The notes: generated by a model not told the origin, from the letters alone. DNA of 64,000 nt from Sva-07 sp963747375 (GCA_963747375.1 CAVVFL010000022.1:496001-560000), one strand, 5' to 3'; shown: positions 53,928-62,633, counted from the first letter of the stretch. Made by a program: numbers and translations.

Positions 53928-54974
53928 TCAGTCGAAGAGGCTTGCGCCCGAGGACCGGCGCGGGGGCGTGAGGCCGAGATGCTCGTAGGCGACGTCGAGC
54001 ACGACGCGCCCGCGTGGCGTGCGGGCGATCATGCCCTGCGTGATGAGGAACGGTTCGTACACGTCCTCGACCGTTTCGGGTTGCTCGCCCACACTGATCG
54101 CCACGGTCGACAACCCGACCGGACCGCCGTTGAACGTGGTGCACAACGCCGTCAGAATCGCCCGGTCGACCTTGTCCAGACCTCGGTCGTCGACCCCGAA
54201 CAGGGCCAACCCTTCCCGAGCCACACCGGCGTCGATCGTGCCGTCCGCCCGGACCTCGGCGAAGTCACGAACTCGGCGCAACAGACGGTTCGCGATACGC
54301 GGCGTGCCACGAGACCGCCGCGCGATCTCCCAGGCGCCGTCGCGGTCGATGGTCACATCGAGGATGCGCGCCGCCCGCTCGACGATCGCCTGCAGCTCTT
54401 CGGCGTCGTAGTAGTCGAGGCGCGCGACCAGTCCGAAACGGTCACGCAATGGTCCGGTGATCATGCCGGTCCGCGTGGTGGCGCCGACGAGGGTGAACGG
54501 CGGCATCGTCAGCCGGATGCTCGACGCCGCCGGCCCCTTGCCGACCACGATGTCGAGCTGGAAGTCCTCCATCGCCGGATACAGGATCTCCTCGACCGCA
54601 CGTGACAGACGATGGATCTCGTCGATGAACAACACGTCGCCGTCGTCGAGCTTCGTGAGAATCGCTGCGAGATCACCGGCTCGTTCGAGCGCCGGCCCCG
54701 ACGTCACGTGGAGATGCACACCCATCTCGGTGGCGACGATGCCCGCCAGGGTCGTCTTGCCGAGCCCAGGAGGCCCGGCGAACAACAGATGGTCGACGGG
54801 CTGCTCGCGGCGACGGGCGGCCTCCAGCACGATGCGCAGATGCTCCTTCAGTTCGCGCTGGCCGATGAACTCGTCGAGCGCACGCGGCCGCAAACCGGCT
54901 TCGAGTTCGATCTCCGAGGCCACCACGTCGTCGTCGACACCGCCGATACCGGGGTCGAGGAATTCGTCACGCAC
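53928..54974 (-). CDS. ruvB: Holliday junction branch-migration helicase RuvB
   Basis: A 348-residue AAA+ ATPase: RPRALDEFIGQRELKEHLRI, Walker A FAGPPGLGKTTLAGIVA, Walker B DVLFIDEIHRL, sensor LVGATTRTGMI, the arginine finger region LRDRFGLVARLDYY and the winged-helix domain near TFNGGPVGLSTVA. It drives branch migration with RuvA. GTG 54974 overlaps the ruvA stop by eight bases. Confidence 0.97.
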   Translation of the reverse strand: MRDEFLDPGIGGVDDDVVASEIELEAGLRPRALDEFIGQRELKEHLRIVLEAARRREQPVDHLLFAGPPGLGKTTLAGIVATEMGVHLHVTSGPALERAGDLAAILTKLDDGDVLFIDEIHRLSRAVEEILYPAMEDFQLDIVVGKGPAASSIRLTMPPFTLVGATTRTGMITGPLRDRFGLVARLDYYDAEELQAIVERAARILDVTIDRDGAWEIARRSRGTPRIANRLLRRVRDFAEVRADGTIDAGVAREGLALFGVDDRGLDKVDRAILTALCTTFNGGPVGLSTVAISVGEQPETVEDVYEPFLITQGMIARTPRGRVVLDVAYEHLGLTPPRRSSGASLFD

Positions 54975-55554
54975 GGCGGGCCCCCAAGGTCTTGAGCGCA
55001 TCGCGCAGCAGGGTCGCCGAGTCGGAATCGGACGGCAGCTCACGCAACACGTCACGAATCTCGTCGGTGCCGTAGCCCAACCCGGCAAGCGCGTCACGCA
55101 CGTCGGCGACCGCCGAAGCCGTACCGGTGGTACCTGCGCCGTCGAGCAGCGGGACCGACAATCGGTCGCGCAACTCGATGATGAGCCGCTCGGCGGTCTT
55201 CTTGCCAATGCCGGGAACGAGCGTGAGCGCCGCCACGTCGTTGTCGGCGACCACGTCGAACAGCGCGGCGGGGGGATGTGTGGCGAGGATCGCCATGGCC
55301 AGTGCAGGCCCGATGCCGTTGGTCTTGATCAACACCTGGAACGTCTGGCGATCGTCGCGCGACGTGAACCCGAAGAGCGTCTGGGCATCTTCACGGATGT
55401 GGTGATGCACGTACAGGAACACCGGTGTTCCCGGCTCCAATTCGGCCAACACGCGTGTCGACACCGCGACGAGGTACCCGACGCCTGCGACCTCGAGCAG
55501 CACCGTTCCGTCGAGGTTCCGTTCGAGCACCGACCCCCGCAGCGACCCGATCAT
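54967..55554 (-). CDS. ruvA: Holliday junction DNA helicase subunit RuvA
   Basis: A 195-residue protein: OB domain (MIGSLRGSVLERNLDGTVLLEVAGVGYLVAV), helix-hairpin-helix region (LFGFTSRDDRQTFQVLIKTNGIGPALAMAIL, LTLVPGIGKKTAERLIIEL) and a C-terminal RuvB-binding domain (ALAGLGYGTDEIRDVLREL). It recognises Holliday junctions. ATG overlaps the ruvC stop (ATGA). Confidence 0.96.
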   Translation of the reverse strand: MIGSLRGSVLERNLDGTVLLEVAGVGYLVAVSTRVLAELEPGTPVFLYVHHHIREDAQTLFGFTSRDDRQTFQVLIKTNGIGPALAMAILATHPPAALFDVVADNDVAALTLVPGIGKKTAERLIIELRDRLSVPLLDGAGTTGTASAVADVRDALAGLGYGTDEIRDVLRELPSDSDSATLLRDALKTLGARRA

Positions 55555-56144
55555 GCGCCGCGCTCCCCTGCTGTCACGTTCGACCCGCCACGGTGTGACG
55601 TCTGGGAGGCGCGGACGCGAAGGGACAGCACCGGCGACATCGCGAGATGACACAGCGCCAGCGCGGCGGCGTCGGCGGCGTCGGCCGGCCTCGGCAATCC
55701 GGTGAGCCCGAGGCGGTTCTGCACCATCTTCTGCACCTGCGCCTTGTCGGCACCGCCCCAGCCGGCGACGGCGTCCTTCACCTGATTGGGCGTGTACTGG
55801 ATGACCTCGCAGCCGGCGAGCGCCGCCTCGGCGAGCGCGAGCCCGCTCGCCTGTCCGACGCTCATGGCCGTACGCACGTTGACCTGGAAGAACACCTGCT
55901 CGACGGCCACCACGTCGGGAGCGAACTCCGCGATCAGCGCCGTGAACTCCGTGCGCAGCGCGGCGAGCCGTTGCGGAAGGGGGTCGGTGGGCGGTGTCGT
56001 GATGACCCCCATCGAGATCGCGACCGCCTTCGCCGATCCACGACCGTCGACCACTGCGTACCCGCATCGGGTGAGTCCTGGGTCGATTCCCAGCACCCGG
56101 CACGTCGATCTCGACGATCGGGAAGCAGCAGCGTTTGCGAACAC
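55551..56144 (-). CDS. ruvC: Holliday junction resolvase RuvC
   Basis: The conserved RuvC core starts at VLGIDPGLTRCGYAVVD and includes AVEQVFFQVNVRTAMSVGQASGLALAEAAL, QYTPNQVKDAVAGWGGADKAQVQKMV and ADAADAAALALCHLA; the acidic active-site residues are present. It cuts Holliday junctions. GTG 56144 is taken as the start because TAGTCT ends eight bases before it; GTG 56096, just before the core, is an alternative without a visible ribosome-binding site. A LexA-type box overlaps the predicted start of transcription. Confidence 0.95.
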   Translation of the reverse strand: MFANAAASRSSRSTCRVLGIDPGLTRCGYAVVDGRGSAKAVAISMGVITTPPTDPLPQRLAALRTEFTALIAEFAPDVVAVEQVFFQVNVRTAMSVGQASGLALAEAALAGCEVIQYTPNQVKDAVAGWGGADKAQVQKMVQNRLGLTGLPRPADAADAAALALCHLAMSPVLSLRVRASQTSHRGGSNVTAGERGA

Positions 56145-56151
56145 AGGTTCG
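56138..56151. promoter_or_regulatory. LexA (SOS) box upstream of ruvCAB
   Basis: CGAAC and GTTCG flank four bases, matching the Gram-positive LexA operator (CGAAC-N4-GTTCG) at all ten arm positions. It begins two bases after the putative -10 TAGTCT (minus strand, 56153-56158) and covers the first codons, an ideal repressor position. It predicts that ruvC-ruvA-ruvB are induced by DNA damage. Confidence 0.75.
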
Positions 56152-56172
56152 AAGACTAGTGCGTCGACCGCA

Positions 56173-56630
56173 TCAACTGGTGATCTTCTCCAGCTCGCCG
56201 ATCAGTTCCTTCACCGGTCGGAAGGTGAGCCCGGCAATGGCCCGGTGGGCATAGCGCACGACGCCGTCGGCGTCGATGATGAAGACGCTGCGACGAGGAA
56301 ACCCGATGGGCCCGAGCGTGCCGTACTGTCCGGCGACCTCCTTGTCGATGTCGGCGAGCAGCGGGAAAGTCGAATCCGTGCTTGCCGGCGAACGCGTCAT
56401 GGCTCGACACGTCCTGCGCCGAAACACCGAGCACCTGCGCGTTCATCTGGCTGAACTGCTCGAGATCGTCGTTGTAGCTGTTGAGCTGTTTGGTGCACAC
56501 CGGCGTGTCGTCGCCGGGGTAGAAGACCAGGACGACCGGCTGACCCGCTGAACTCCGACAACGAGTAGTCGCGCCCCCCGGTTCCGGGCAGGGTGAAGTC
56601 GGGAGCGGCGTCACCGACACCGAGACTCAC
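56173..56630 (-). CDS. Bcp/AhpE-like peroxiredoxin (two frameshifts)
   Basis: About 151 residues when single extra bases near 56548 and 56377 (in a TTT run) are removed. It shows GDAAPDFTLPGTGGRDYSLSEF, VVLVFYPGDDTPVCTKQLNSYNDDLEQF with the peroxidatic Cys after TPV, VLGVSAQDVSSHDAFAGKHGFDF and PIGFPRRSVFIIDADGVVRY. It reduces peroxides with a thiol donor. GTG 56630 overlaps the yebC stop by four bases. Confidence 0.9.
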
Positions 56631-57376
56631 GATGCTGCCACTTCCATCAGTTCGTCGGTCATGTCGAAGTTGGAGAACACGTCCTGCACGTCGTCGTTGT
56701 CCTCCAGTGCGTCGAGGATGCGCAGGATCGCCTTCGCGTCGGCGGTGTCGGTCACCGGCACGAGGTTCTCGGCCACCATCGGCGAATCCGCCGAGATCAC
56801 CTCGATGCCGGTGTCGTCGATGGCTGCCTTCACGTCGTAGACGATCGACGGATCGGTCATCACTCGAAAGGCACCATCGCTCTCGGCGATCACATCGTCG
56901 GCGCCTGCTTCGATCGCCGCCATCATGATCGTGTCCTCGTCGACCCCGTCGCCCGTGAGGATCACGCCGCGTCGGTGGAACTGCCAGCCGACGGCGCCCG
57001 GCTCGGCCATCGAGCCGCCGAGCTTGGAGAAGATGTTGCGGATCTCGGCTCCGGTGCGGTTGCGGTTGTCGGTGAGCACGTCGATCAAGAGCGCGACGCC
57101 ACCGGGCGCATAGCCCTCGTACATGATGCTCTCGTACGTCCCGCCGTCATCGGTGCCGGTCCCGCGCTTGATGGCACGGTCGATGGCGTCGTTCGTCATG
57201 CGACCCGCCTTGGCCTTCTGGACGGCGGTGCGAAGGGTGGGATTGGTGTCGACGTCGCCGCCGCTCTTGGCCGCCACCTCGATCTGCCTGGCGAGCTTGG
57301 CGAACAGCTTGCCGCGCGCCTTGTCGGCTGCGCCCTTCTTGTGCTTGATCGTTGCCCATTTGGAGTGGCCGGACAT
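56627..57376 (-). CDS. yebC: YebC/PmpR-family regulatory/translation protein
   Basis: A 249-residue protein with the highly conserved start MSGHSKWATIKHKKGAADKARGKLFAKLARQIEVAAKSGG, NPTLRTAVQKAKA, and GGSMAEPGAVGWQF. YebC proteins have been described both as transcriptional regulators and as helpers of ribosomes at difficult peptide sequences. GAAAGAG lies before the ATG. It follows pdxT by 20 bases and precedes the peroxiredoxin gene; yebC-ruvC proximity is widespread in bacteria. Confidence 0.96.
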   Translation of the reverse strand: MSGHSKWATIKHKKGAADKARGKLFAKLARQIEVAAKSGGDVDTNPTLRTAVQKAKAGRMTNDAIDRAIKRGTGTDDGGTYESIMYEGYAPGGVALLIDVLTDNRNRTGAEIRNIFSKLGGSMAEPGAVGWQFHRRGVILTGDGVDEDTIMMAAIEAGADDVIAESDGAFRVMTDPSIVYDVKAAIDDTGIEVISADSPMVAENLVPVTDTADAKAILRILDALEDNDDVQDVFSNFDMTDELMEVAAS

Positions 57377-57396
57377 GTCGTCTCTTTCAGGTCACG

Positions 57397-58017
57397 TCAG
57401 TTGGTCGAAGACACGTGTTCGACGAACAGTTCGTGTAACCGGGTGTCATCGGTGAGTTCAGGATGGAACGCCGCCACGGTACAGCGTCCGCCTCGTACGA
57501 GAACAGGCACGTCGTCGTGGCGGGCAAGTATCTCGACGTCGGCGCCCACCCGTTCGACCAGGGGCGCGCGGATGAACACCGCGTGGAACGACGAATCGAG
57601 GCCGGCGACGTCGAGGTCGACCTCGAAGCTGTCGAGCTGGCGGCCGTAGCCGTTGCGACGCACCGTGATGTCGATCAGGTCGAAACCACGTTGGTCGGGT
57701 CGGGCGTCGAGCACATCGGTCGCGCACAGGATCATCCCGGCGCACGTCCCGAAAACGGCCATGCCGTCGGCGAGACGACCCTTCAGGACGTCGAACAACC
57801 CGCTCGTGGTCAGGAGCCGCGACATCGTCGTGCTCTCCCCGCCGGGCAGGATCAGTGCGTCGACCGCATCGAGCTCACGTGGGGTCCGAATCAGCGGGGC
57901 GCGTACACCGAGTTGATGCAATCGTTGCTGATGGACCTCGAAGGCGCCCTGGAGCGCCAGCACGCCGATCGTCGGTCCGGAACCACCCGGCTTCGTGTCA
58001 CCAACCCCGATCGGCAT
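57397..58017 (-). CDS. pdxT: Pyridoxal 5'-phosphate synthase glutaminase subunit
   Basis: A 206-residue class I glutaminase: IGVLALQGAFEVHQQRL, LILPGGESTTMSRLL, the nucleophile Cys in FGTCAGMILCA, and the His-Glu pair in VAAFHPELTDDTRLHELFV. It feeds ammonia to PdxS for PLP synthesis. The open frame overlaps pdxS by 20 bases; the conserved part begins about 16 residues in, so a slightly later start is possible. Confidence 0.95.
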   Translation of the reverse strand: MPIGVGDTKPGGSGPTIGVLALQGAFEVHQQRLHQLGVRAPLIRTPRELDAVDALILPGGESTTMSRLLTTSGLFDVLKGRLADGMAVFGTCAGMILCATDVLDARPDQRGFDLIDITVRRNGYGRQLDSFEVDLDVAGLDSSFHAVFIRAPLVERVGADVEILARHDDVPVLVRGGRCTVAAFHPELTDDTRLHELFVEHVSSTN

Positions 58018-58885
58018 ATCGCTGGTTGACGTCGTCCATCTCGATACCCGTCATCGGGGCACCGAGACCGCGACTGACCTTGGCCAGGATGTCGGGATCG
58101 TTGAAGTGTGTCGTCGCCTCGACGATCGCCTTCGCCCGTGGGGCCGGATCCTCCGACTTGAAGATCCCCGAACCGACGAACACCGACTCGGCGCCCAACT
58201 GCATCGCCAGAGCCGCATCGGCGGGCGTGGCGAGGCCACCGGCGCAGAACAACGGAACCTGGAGCTTGCCGGTCTCGGCGATCTCCTGGACGAGCGGCAA
58301 CGGGGCCTGCAGGCGCTTGGCCCATTCGAAGAGTTCGGCCTGGTCGGCCTGGGTGATCTTCTTGATGTCGCCGATGATCGAGCGGAGATGGCGAACGGCC
58401 TCGACCACGTTGCCGGTGCCGGCCTCGCCCTTCGAACGGATCATCGCGGCGCCCTCCGAGATGCGCCGCAACGCCTCGCCGAGATTGGTCGCACCGCAGA
58501 CGAAGGGCACGTCGAACGCGAACTTGTCGATGTGGTGGGCCTCGTCGGCCGGCGTGAGCACTTCGGACTCGTCGATGAAGTCGACGCCGAGCGCCTGCAG
58601 GATCTGGGCCTCGACGAAGTGCCCGATGCGGACCTTGGCCATCACCGGGATCGAGACCGCTGCCTGGATGCCGTCGATCATTTCCGGGTCGCTCATCCGG
58701 GCGACGCCGCCATCGCGACGGATGTCGGCCGGAACCCGCTCGAGCGCCATGACGGCCACTGCGCCGGCATCCTCGGCCACCTTGGCCTGGCCAGGGGTGA
58801 CGACGTCCATGATGACGCCACCCTTCATCATCTCGGCGAGGCCCCGCTTGACGGGGAAAGTTCCGGTGCTGCGACTCTCGGTCAT
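57998..58885 (-). CDS. pdxS: Pyridoxal 5'-phosphate synthase lyase subunit
   Basis: A 295-residue TIM-barrel protein with KRGLAEMMKGGVIMDVVTPGQAKVAEDAGAVAVMALERVPADIR, MAKVRIGHFVEAQIL, DESEVLTPAD and the catalytic Lys in HIDKFAFDVPFVCG, GEAGTGNVVEAVRH. It assembles PLP from ribose 5-phosphate, glyceraldehyde 3-phosphate and ammonia. TACGAT (minus strand 58892-58897) ends six bases before ATG 58885, predicting leaderless transcription of pdxS-pdxT-yebC. Confidence 0.96.
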   Translation of the reverse strand: MTESRSTGTFPVKRGLAEMMKGGVIMDVVTPGQAKVAEDAGAVAVMALERVPADIRRDGGVARMSDPEMIDGIQAAVSIPVMAKVRIGHFVEAQILQALGVDFIDESEVLTPADEAHHIDKFAFDVPFVCGATNLGEALRRISEGAAMIRSKGEAGTGNVVEAVRHLRSIIGDIKKITQADQAELFEWAKRLQAPLPLVQEIAETGKLQVPLFCAGGLATPADAALAMQLGAESVFVGSGIFKSEDPAPRAKAIVEATTHFNDPDILAKVSRGLGAPMTGIEMDDVNQRYADRGW

Positions 58886-58928
58886 TGCCACATCGTACTT
58901 TCGTCCGGCGGTTTCCCGCGGTGCTGGA

Positions 58929-60026
58929 TCAGGGCGAAGGTGGTGCGGCTTCCAACACCTGGACACCACCAGCGTCGACATCGACGATGTCGGCGAGTTC
59001 GATCCACGTGTTGCCGGGCAGCAGTTCGAGCGGTGCTCCGTCGGAAGTGAGGAACTCGATCGAGTAGAAGCCGTTCTCGCGCTTCCACGTTCCTTCACGC
59101 ACCTGGCCGTCGGTGAACACCCAGATCGGGCCCTCTCCGACGGTCTGAGCCTCGGGGCTGTTGCGGTCGACCGCGCTGCGGTCGTACTGCACGCCCATGA
59201 TCACCACGTTCGTCGCCCCGATACGACCGAAGGTCTTGTCGACATGTTCACGCCCACGCTGCGAGCGCTCGAACTTCGACAGCTCCGTATTCCAGGTCCA
59301 CTCGATGTTCTCGCTGCCGACTCGCACCTTGACGCCCGACGTCGGTGCGCCGTCGATGGCCTCACCCTCGTCGAGGTACTGGAACTGCTGTTGCGGCGGC
59401 CCCGGCTGATCGGCCGGCGTCTGGAGCCAGATGTTGTCGGTGCTGGTGTACAGGTTGTGCGGAGCGCTGCCCGGCCCGCGGTAGTAGCCGCTGGCCTTGC
59501 TCGGACCCATGTTGATCAGGGTCGATTCGTTGATCAGGAACGTGACGCCCGGATTGCCGCCGCTCCATACGAACAACGGGCTGTTGAACGACGAGAACAG
59601 GGCGATGTCCTGCGTGCGACCCGAGCGGATCGGGCCGATCGGATCCGAACTCTGCGAGTGGAACACCGCGGCGAAACGTGTGGTGCGGCCCTCGACGACC
59701 TCTTCGAACACGATGTCGGCGACAGCGAGACCGCTGTGATTGCGAACCGCGTCGGGGTTGTTGTCGATCTTCGCGACCAGGGCGGGCCGCTGGATGATCT
59801 GATCGGCGCTCTCGAGCGGCTCGCCCGTGAGCGGCTGACGGATCGTCGCCGGGAGCGTGGTCGATGTCGTGGTCGACGACGACGAGGTGGTCGTCGTCGC
59901 CTTGACCGTCGTTGTCGTGGTCGACGACGTCGTGCTGGTGGAATCGGCGGACTCTCCCCCACCACCGCATGCAGCGGCGACAAGGGCGAGAGCGGCGAGG
60001 CCCATGAACGGTCGGATCATTTTCAT
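58929..60026 (-). CDS. DUF3048-domain (YerB-like) lipoprotein
   Basis: A 365-residue lipoprotein: signal with lipobox LVAAAC near residue 20, a Ser/Thr linker of about 35 residues, then the DUF3048 region with RPALVAKIDNNPDAVRNHSGLAVADIVFEEVVEGRTTRFAAVFHS, SDPIGPIRSGRTQDIAL and VRVGSENIEWTWNTELSKFERSQ. Members are found on the surface of Gram-positive bacteria; no function is known to me. Its ATG overlaps the htpX stop. Confidence 0.85.
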   Translation of the reverse strand: MKMIRPFMGLAALALVAAACGGGGESADSTSTTSSTTTTTVKATTTTSSSSTTTSTTLPATIRQPLTGEPLESADQIIQRPALVAKIDNNPDAVRNHSGLAVADIVFEEVVEGRTTRFAAVFHSQSSDPIGPIRSGRTQDIALFSSFNSPLFVWSGGNPGVTFLINESTLINMGPSKASGYYRGPGSAPHNLYTSTDNIWLQTPADQPGPPQQQFQYLDEGEAIDGAPTSGVKVRVGSENIEWTWNTELSKFERSQRGREHVDKTFGRIGATNVVIMGVQYDRSAVDRNSPEAQTVGEGPIWVFTDGQVREGTWKRENGFYSIEFLTSDGAPLELLPGNTWIELADIVDVDAGGVQVLEAAPPSP

Positions 60027-60931
60027 CAGAGTTCTCTCAGGAGTGCGATGCGCTCATCGAGCGGGGGGTGGGTGTCGAACAATTTGTGGATACCGCCCAG
60101 CTTGCCGTCGTCGCCGACGCCACTCATGGGCTGCTCGATCCACAAGTGTGCCGTAGCGGTGGACGCAGAATGCGTCACCGTCGTATCCGCCTTCAGTTTC
60201 TCGAGCGCGGAGATCAGCCCGGGCGGATACCGCGTGAGCTGGCAGGCGCTGACGTCGGCCAGTGTCTCGCGGCGTCGGGAGATCGTGGCCTGCATGGCCT
60301 TGGCGACGATCGGAGCCAAGATGAGCAGGATGATGCCGATCCAGGCCAACGGATTGTTGCCGTCGCTGCGGTCGCCATTGCGGGTGACGCGCCCACCGTT
60401 CCACCACATCGTGCGGATCGCCATGTCGGTCATCAGGGCCACGGCCCCGACCAGCGTCACGGCGAGGGTCGACACGAGAATGTCGTAGTTGCGAATGTGG
60501 CTCAGTTCGTGGGCGATCACGCCCTCGAGTTCGACGCGATTCATCATCTCGAGGAGGCCGGTGGTCACGGCGATCGCCGCATGGTTCGGGTTGCGCCCGG
60601 TGGCGAACGCATTCGGTGCCGGATCGTCGATGACGTAGATGGCCGGCTTGGGAATTCCCCCGGCGATGCACAACCCCTCGACCAGGTTGTGGAGTCGGGC
60701 ATAGTCCTCGGGTGCGGCGGGCCGCGCTCGACTCACCGACAACGCGATCTTGTCGGCCTTCCAGTACGACGTGAAGGCGATGAGCGCGCTGATCACCAGG
60801 GCGATGAGGGCGAAGACGATGCCGTTACCCACGACCCACCCGATGGCGGCGCCGACGAGAGCGACCACCAGGATGAAGACCGCGACGAGCACCACACTTC
60901 GTCGCTTGTTCGATCGAATCAGTTCAAACAT
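60026..60931 (-). CDS. htpX: HtpX-like M48 membrane metalloprotease
   Basis: A 301-residue protein with two N-terminal helices, VDAPAPN-type segment DDPAPNAFATGRNPNHAAIAVTTGLLEMMNR, the zinc motif VIAHELSHIRNYDI (HExxH), two further helices and SRRRETLADVSACQLTRYPPGLISALEKL, supplying the third zinc ligand. It degrades misfolded membrane proteins. It starts 12 bases after lemA, a frequent lemA-htpX pairing. Confidence 0.94.
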   Translation of the reverse strand: MFELIRSNKRRSVVLVAVFILVVALVGAAIGWVVGNGIVFALIALVISALIAFTSYWKADKIALSVSRARPAAPEDYARLHNLVEGLCIAGGIPKPAIYVIDDPAPNAFATGRNPNHAAIAVTTGLLEMMNRVELEGVIAHELSHIRNYDILVSTLAVTLVGAVALMTDMAIRTMWWNGGRVTRNGDRSDGNNPLAWIGIILLILAPIVAKAMQATISRRRETLADVSACQLTRYPPGLISALEKLKADTTVTHSASTATAHLWIEQPMSGVGDDGKLGGIHKLFDTHPPLDERIALLREL

Positions 60932-60943
60932 GGACGACGGGGG

Positions 60944-61498
60944 TCAGAACTCGACGGTGGGAACGGTTCGCGCCTGCTCGTCGGCCTCGAAGTACTCGCG
61001 TGCTTCGAAGTTGAACATCTTGGCGAGGACCACCGTCGGGAACGATTCGAGCTTGTTGTCGTAGCTGAGCACGCTGTCGTTGTAGAACTGTCGGGCGTAG
61101 GCGACGCGACCTTCGGTGGCGGTGAGCTCCTCCTGCAGGGCAAGGAAGTTCTGGTTGGCCTTGAGATCCGGATACGCCTCGCTGAGCGCGAAGAGTTGCC
61201 GGAGCGCTCCGGTCAGTCCGGCGTCGGCGTTGGCCTGGGCCTTGGGCGTGTCGGGCGCAGCGATGGCCACATTGCGCGCCGCGACCACTGCGGCGAGCGT
61301 CTCACGCTCGTGAGCGGCGTACCCCTTGACGGTTTCGACGAGGTTGGGGATGAGGTCAATGCGACGTTTCAACTGCACGTCGATCTGCGACCAGGCGTTC
61401 TCCACCTGGTTTCGTGAACGAACGAGTCCGTTGTACGACGCGATCACCAACCCGACCAGGATCACCAGAACGATGATCACGATGATGACGGGAAGCAT
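60944..61498 (-). CDS. lemA: LemA family membrane protein
   Basis: A 184-residue protein with one N-terminal helix (VIIVIIVLVILVGLVIASYNGLV) and the LemA core RSRNQVENAWSQIDVQLKRRIDLIPNLVETVKGYAAHERETL and ANQNFLALQEELTATEGRVAYARQFYNDSVLSYDN. Its molecular role is unclear; it often accompanies HtpX. TAGACT (minus strand, 61505-61510) ends six bases before the ATG, a clear leaderless-type promoter, so lemA-htpX-DUF3048 is probably one operon. Confidence 0.94.
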   Translation of the reverse strand: MLPVIIVIIVLVILVGLVIASYNGLVRSRNQVENAWSQIDVQLKRRIDLIPNLVETVKGYAAHERETLAAVVAARNVAIAAPDTPKAQANADAGLTGALRQLFALSEAYPDLKANQNFLALQEELTATEGRVAYARQFYNDSVLSYDNKLESFPTVVLAKMFNFEAREYFEADEQARTVPTVEF

Positions 61499-61525
61499 TC
61501 GACCAGTCTACGGGCCGGGCGCGAA

Positions 61526-62623
61526 TCAACCGGCGATGGCTCGACGGGCCGTGAGCGCCCGGTAGATCTCGACGTAGCGGTCGGCCAACGACGTCATGGC
61601 GAATTGGTCCGCACGCTGCATGCCGGCGTCGCGGAGACGATCGGCGAGCGCGCGGTCGCTCACGACCGAGTGCAACGCATCGGCGAGCGCTCCCGGATCA
61701 CCGGGCTCGACGAGGATCGAATCGACACCGTCGGTCGCCACGTTGCGGTACCCGTCGAGTGCACTGGCCACGACTGTCGTCCCCGCCGCCATCGCCTCGA
61801 TCAGGACCACCCCGAACGATTCACCGTGCAGTGACGGCGCGCAGAAGACGTCCGCCGACCGCAACCGGGAGAACTTCTCATCGTCGGTGACCCGACCGAG
61901 CCATTCGAATCGCGGGTCGCCGGCCGTCGCGCCGATCAGCTCGTCGGTGTCGGGACCGTCGCTGCCGATCCACACACGAACCGGCAACGAATGTTGCTGC
62001 ACGGCCTCGACGAGTACGCGGAGGCCCTTGCGTTCCTCATGACGCCCGCAGAAGAACACGACCGGAGCATCGCCGTCACTGTCGGGCCACGGCGTGGCCG
62101 ATCGGATCTCGTCGAGTTCGACTCCGTTGAACAGCACCTCGTACTCACCACCCAGGTGGCTCTGGACGAGCGCCAACGCGTCCTTCGACACGACGACCTT
62201 GTGATCGATGCGGGTGATCAAGCGGCTGAGGGCCGGGCGAAGGATTCGATAGCTGGCCGATGTCCCTGCCATGTGGAACGTGCCGACCGTGGGCGCACGA
62301 TGCACCATCAACGCCGTCGACGTCGGCCCCGGGGCGAGCGGCTCATGCAGGTGGATGACGTCGAACTGTTCGTCGTTGAGCACTCGAAGTGTTCGAAGGG
62401 CGGCTGACGGGTCGGGCGCGATCGGCGCCACCGAACCGTTGGCCGACAGCGGCAGCGAATCGCCGAGCGGCGTGATGAAGCTTTCCGGTGGAGGGCCGTC
62501 GCAGGGGCCGAGTACACGCGCTTCATGTCCGCGCCGACGCAGCTCTCGCGCCAGGCCGAGCACCTGCGCTTGGACACCGCCGGGCACCGTCAAGCTGTAT
62601 GGACTGACCATGCCGATTCTCAT
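61526..62623 (-). CDS. PimA-like phosphatidyl-inositol mannosyltransferase (GT4)
   Basis: A 365-residue GT-B protein opening MRIGMVSPYSLTVPGGVQAQVLGLARELRRRGHEARVL, the PimA/PimC-type start; the acceptor loop IHLHEPLAPGPTSTALMVH and the donor motif SLHGESFGVVLIEAMAAGTTVVAS (E-x7-E) follow. PimA adds the first mannose to phosphatidyl-myo-inositol on the cytoplasmic face of the membrane in mycobacteria. The ATG at 62623 begins the conserved sequence. A different GT4 lipid mannosyl- or glucosyltransferase is possible. Confidence 0.82.
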   Translation of the reverse strand: MRIGMVSPYSLTVPGGVQAQVLGLARELRRRGHEARVLGPCDGPPPESFITPLGDSLPLSANGSVAPIAPDPSAALRTLRVLNDEQFDVIHLHEPLAPGPTSTALMVHRAPTVGTFHMAGTSASYRILRPALSRLITRIDHKVVVSKDALALVQSHLGGEYEVLFNGVELDEIRSATPWPDSDGDAPVVFFCGRHEERKGLRVLVEAVQQHSLPVRVWIGSDGPDTDELIGATAGDPRFEWLGRVTDDEKFSRLRSADVFCAPSLHGESFGVVLIEAMAAGTTVVASALDGYRNVATDGVDSILVEPGDPGALADALHSVVSDRALADRLRDAGMQRADQFAMTSLADRYVEIYRALTARRAIAG

Positions 62624-62633
62624 CGGCTGATCG

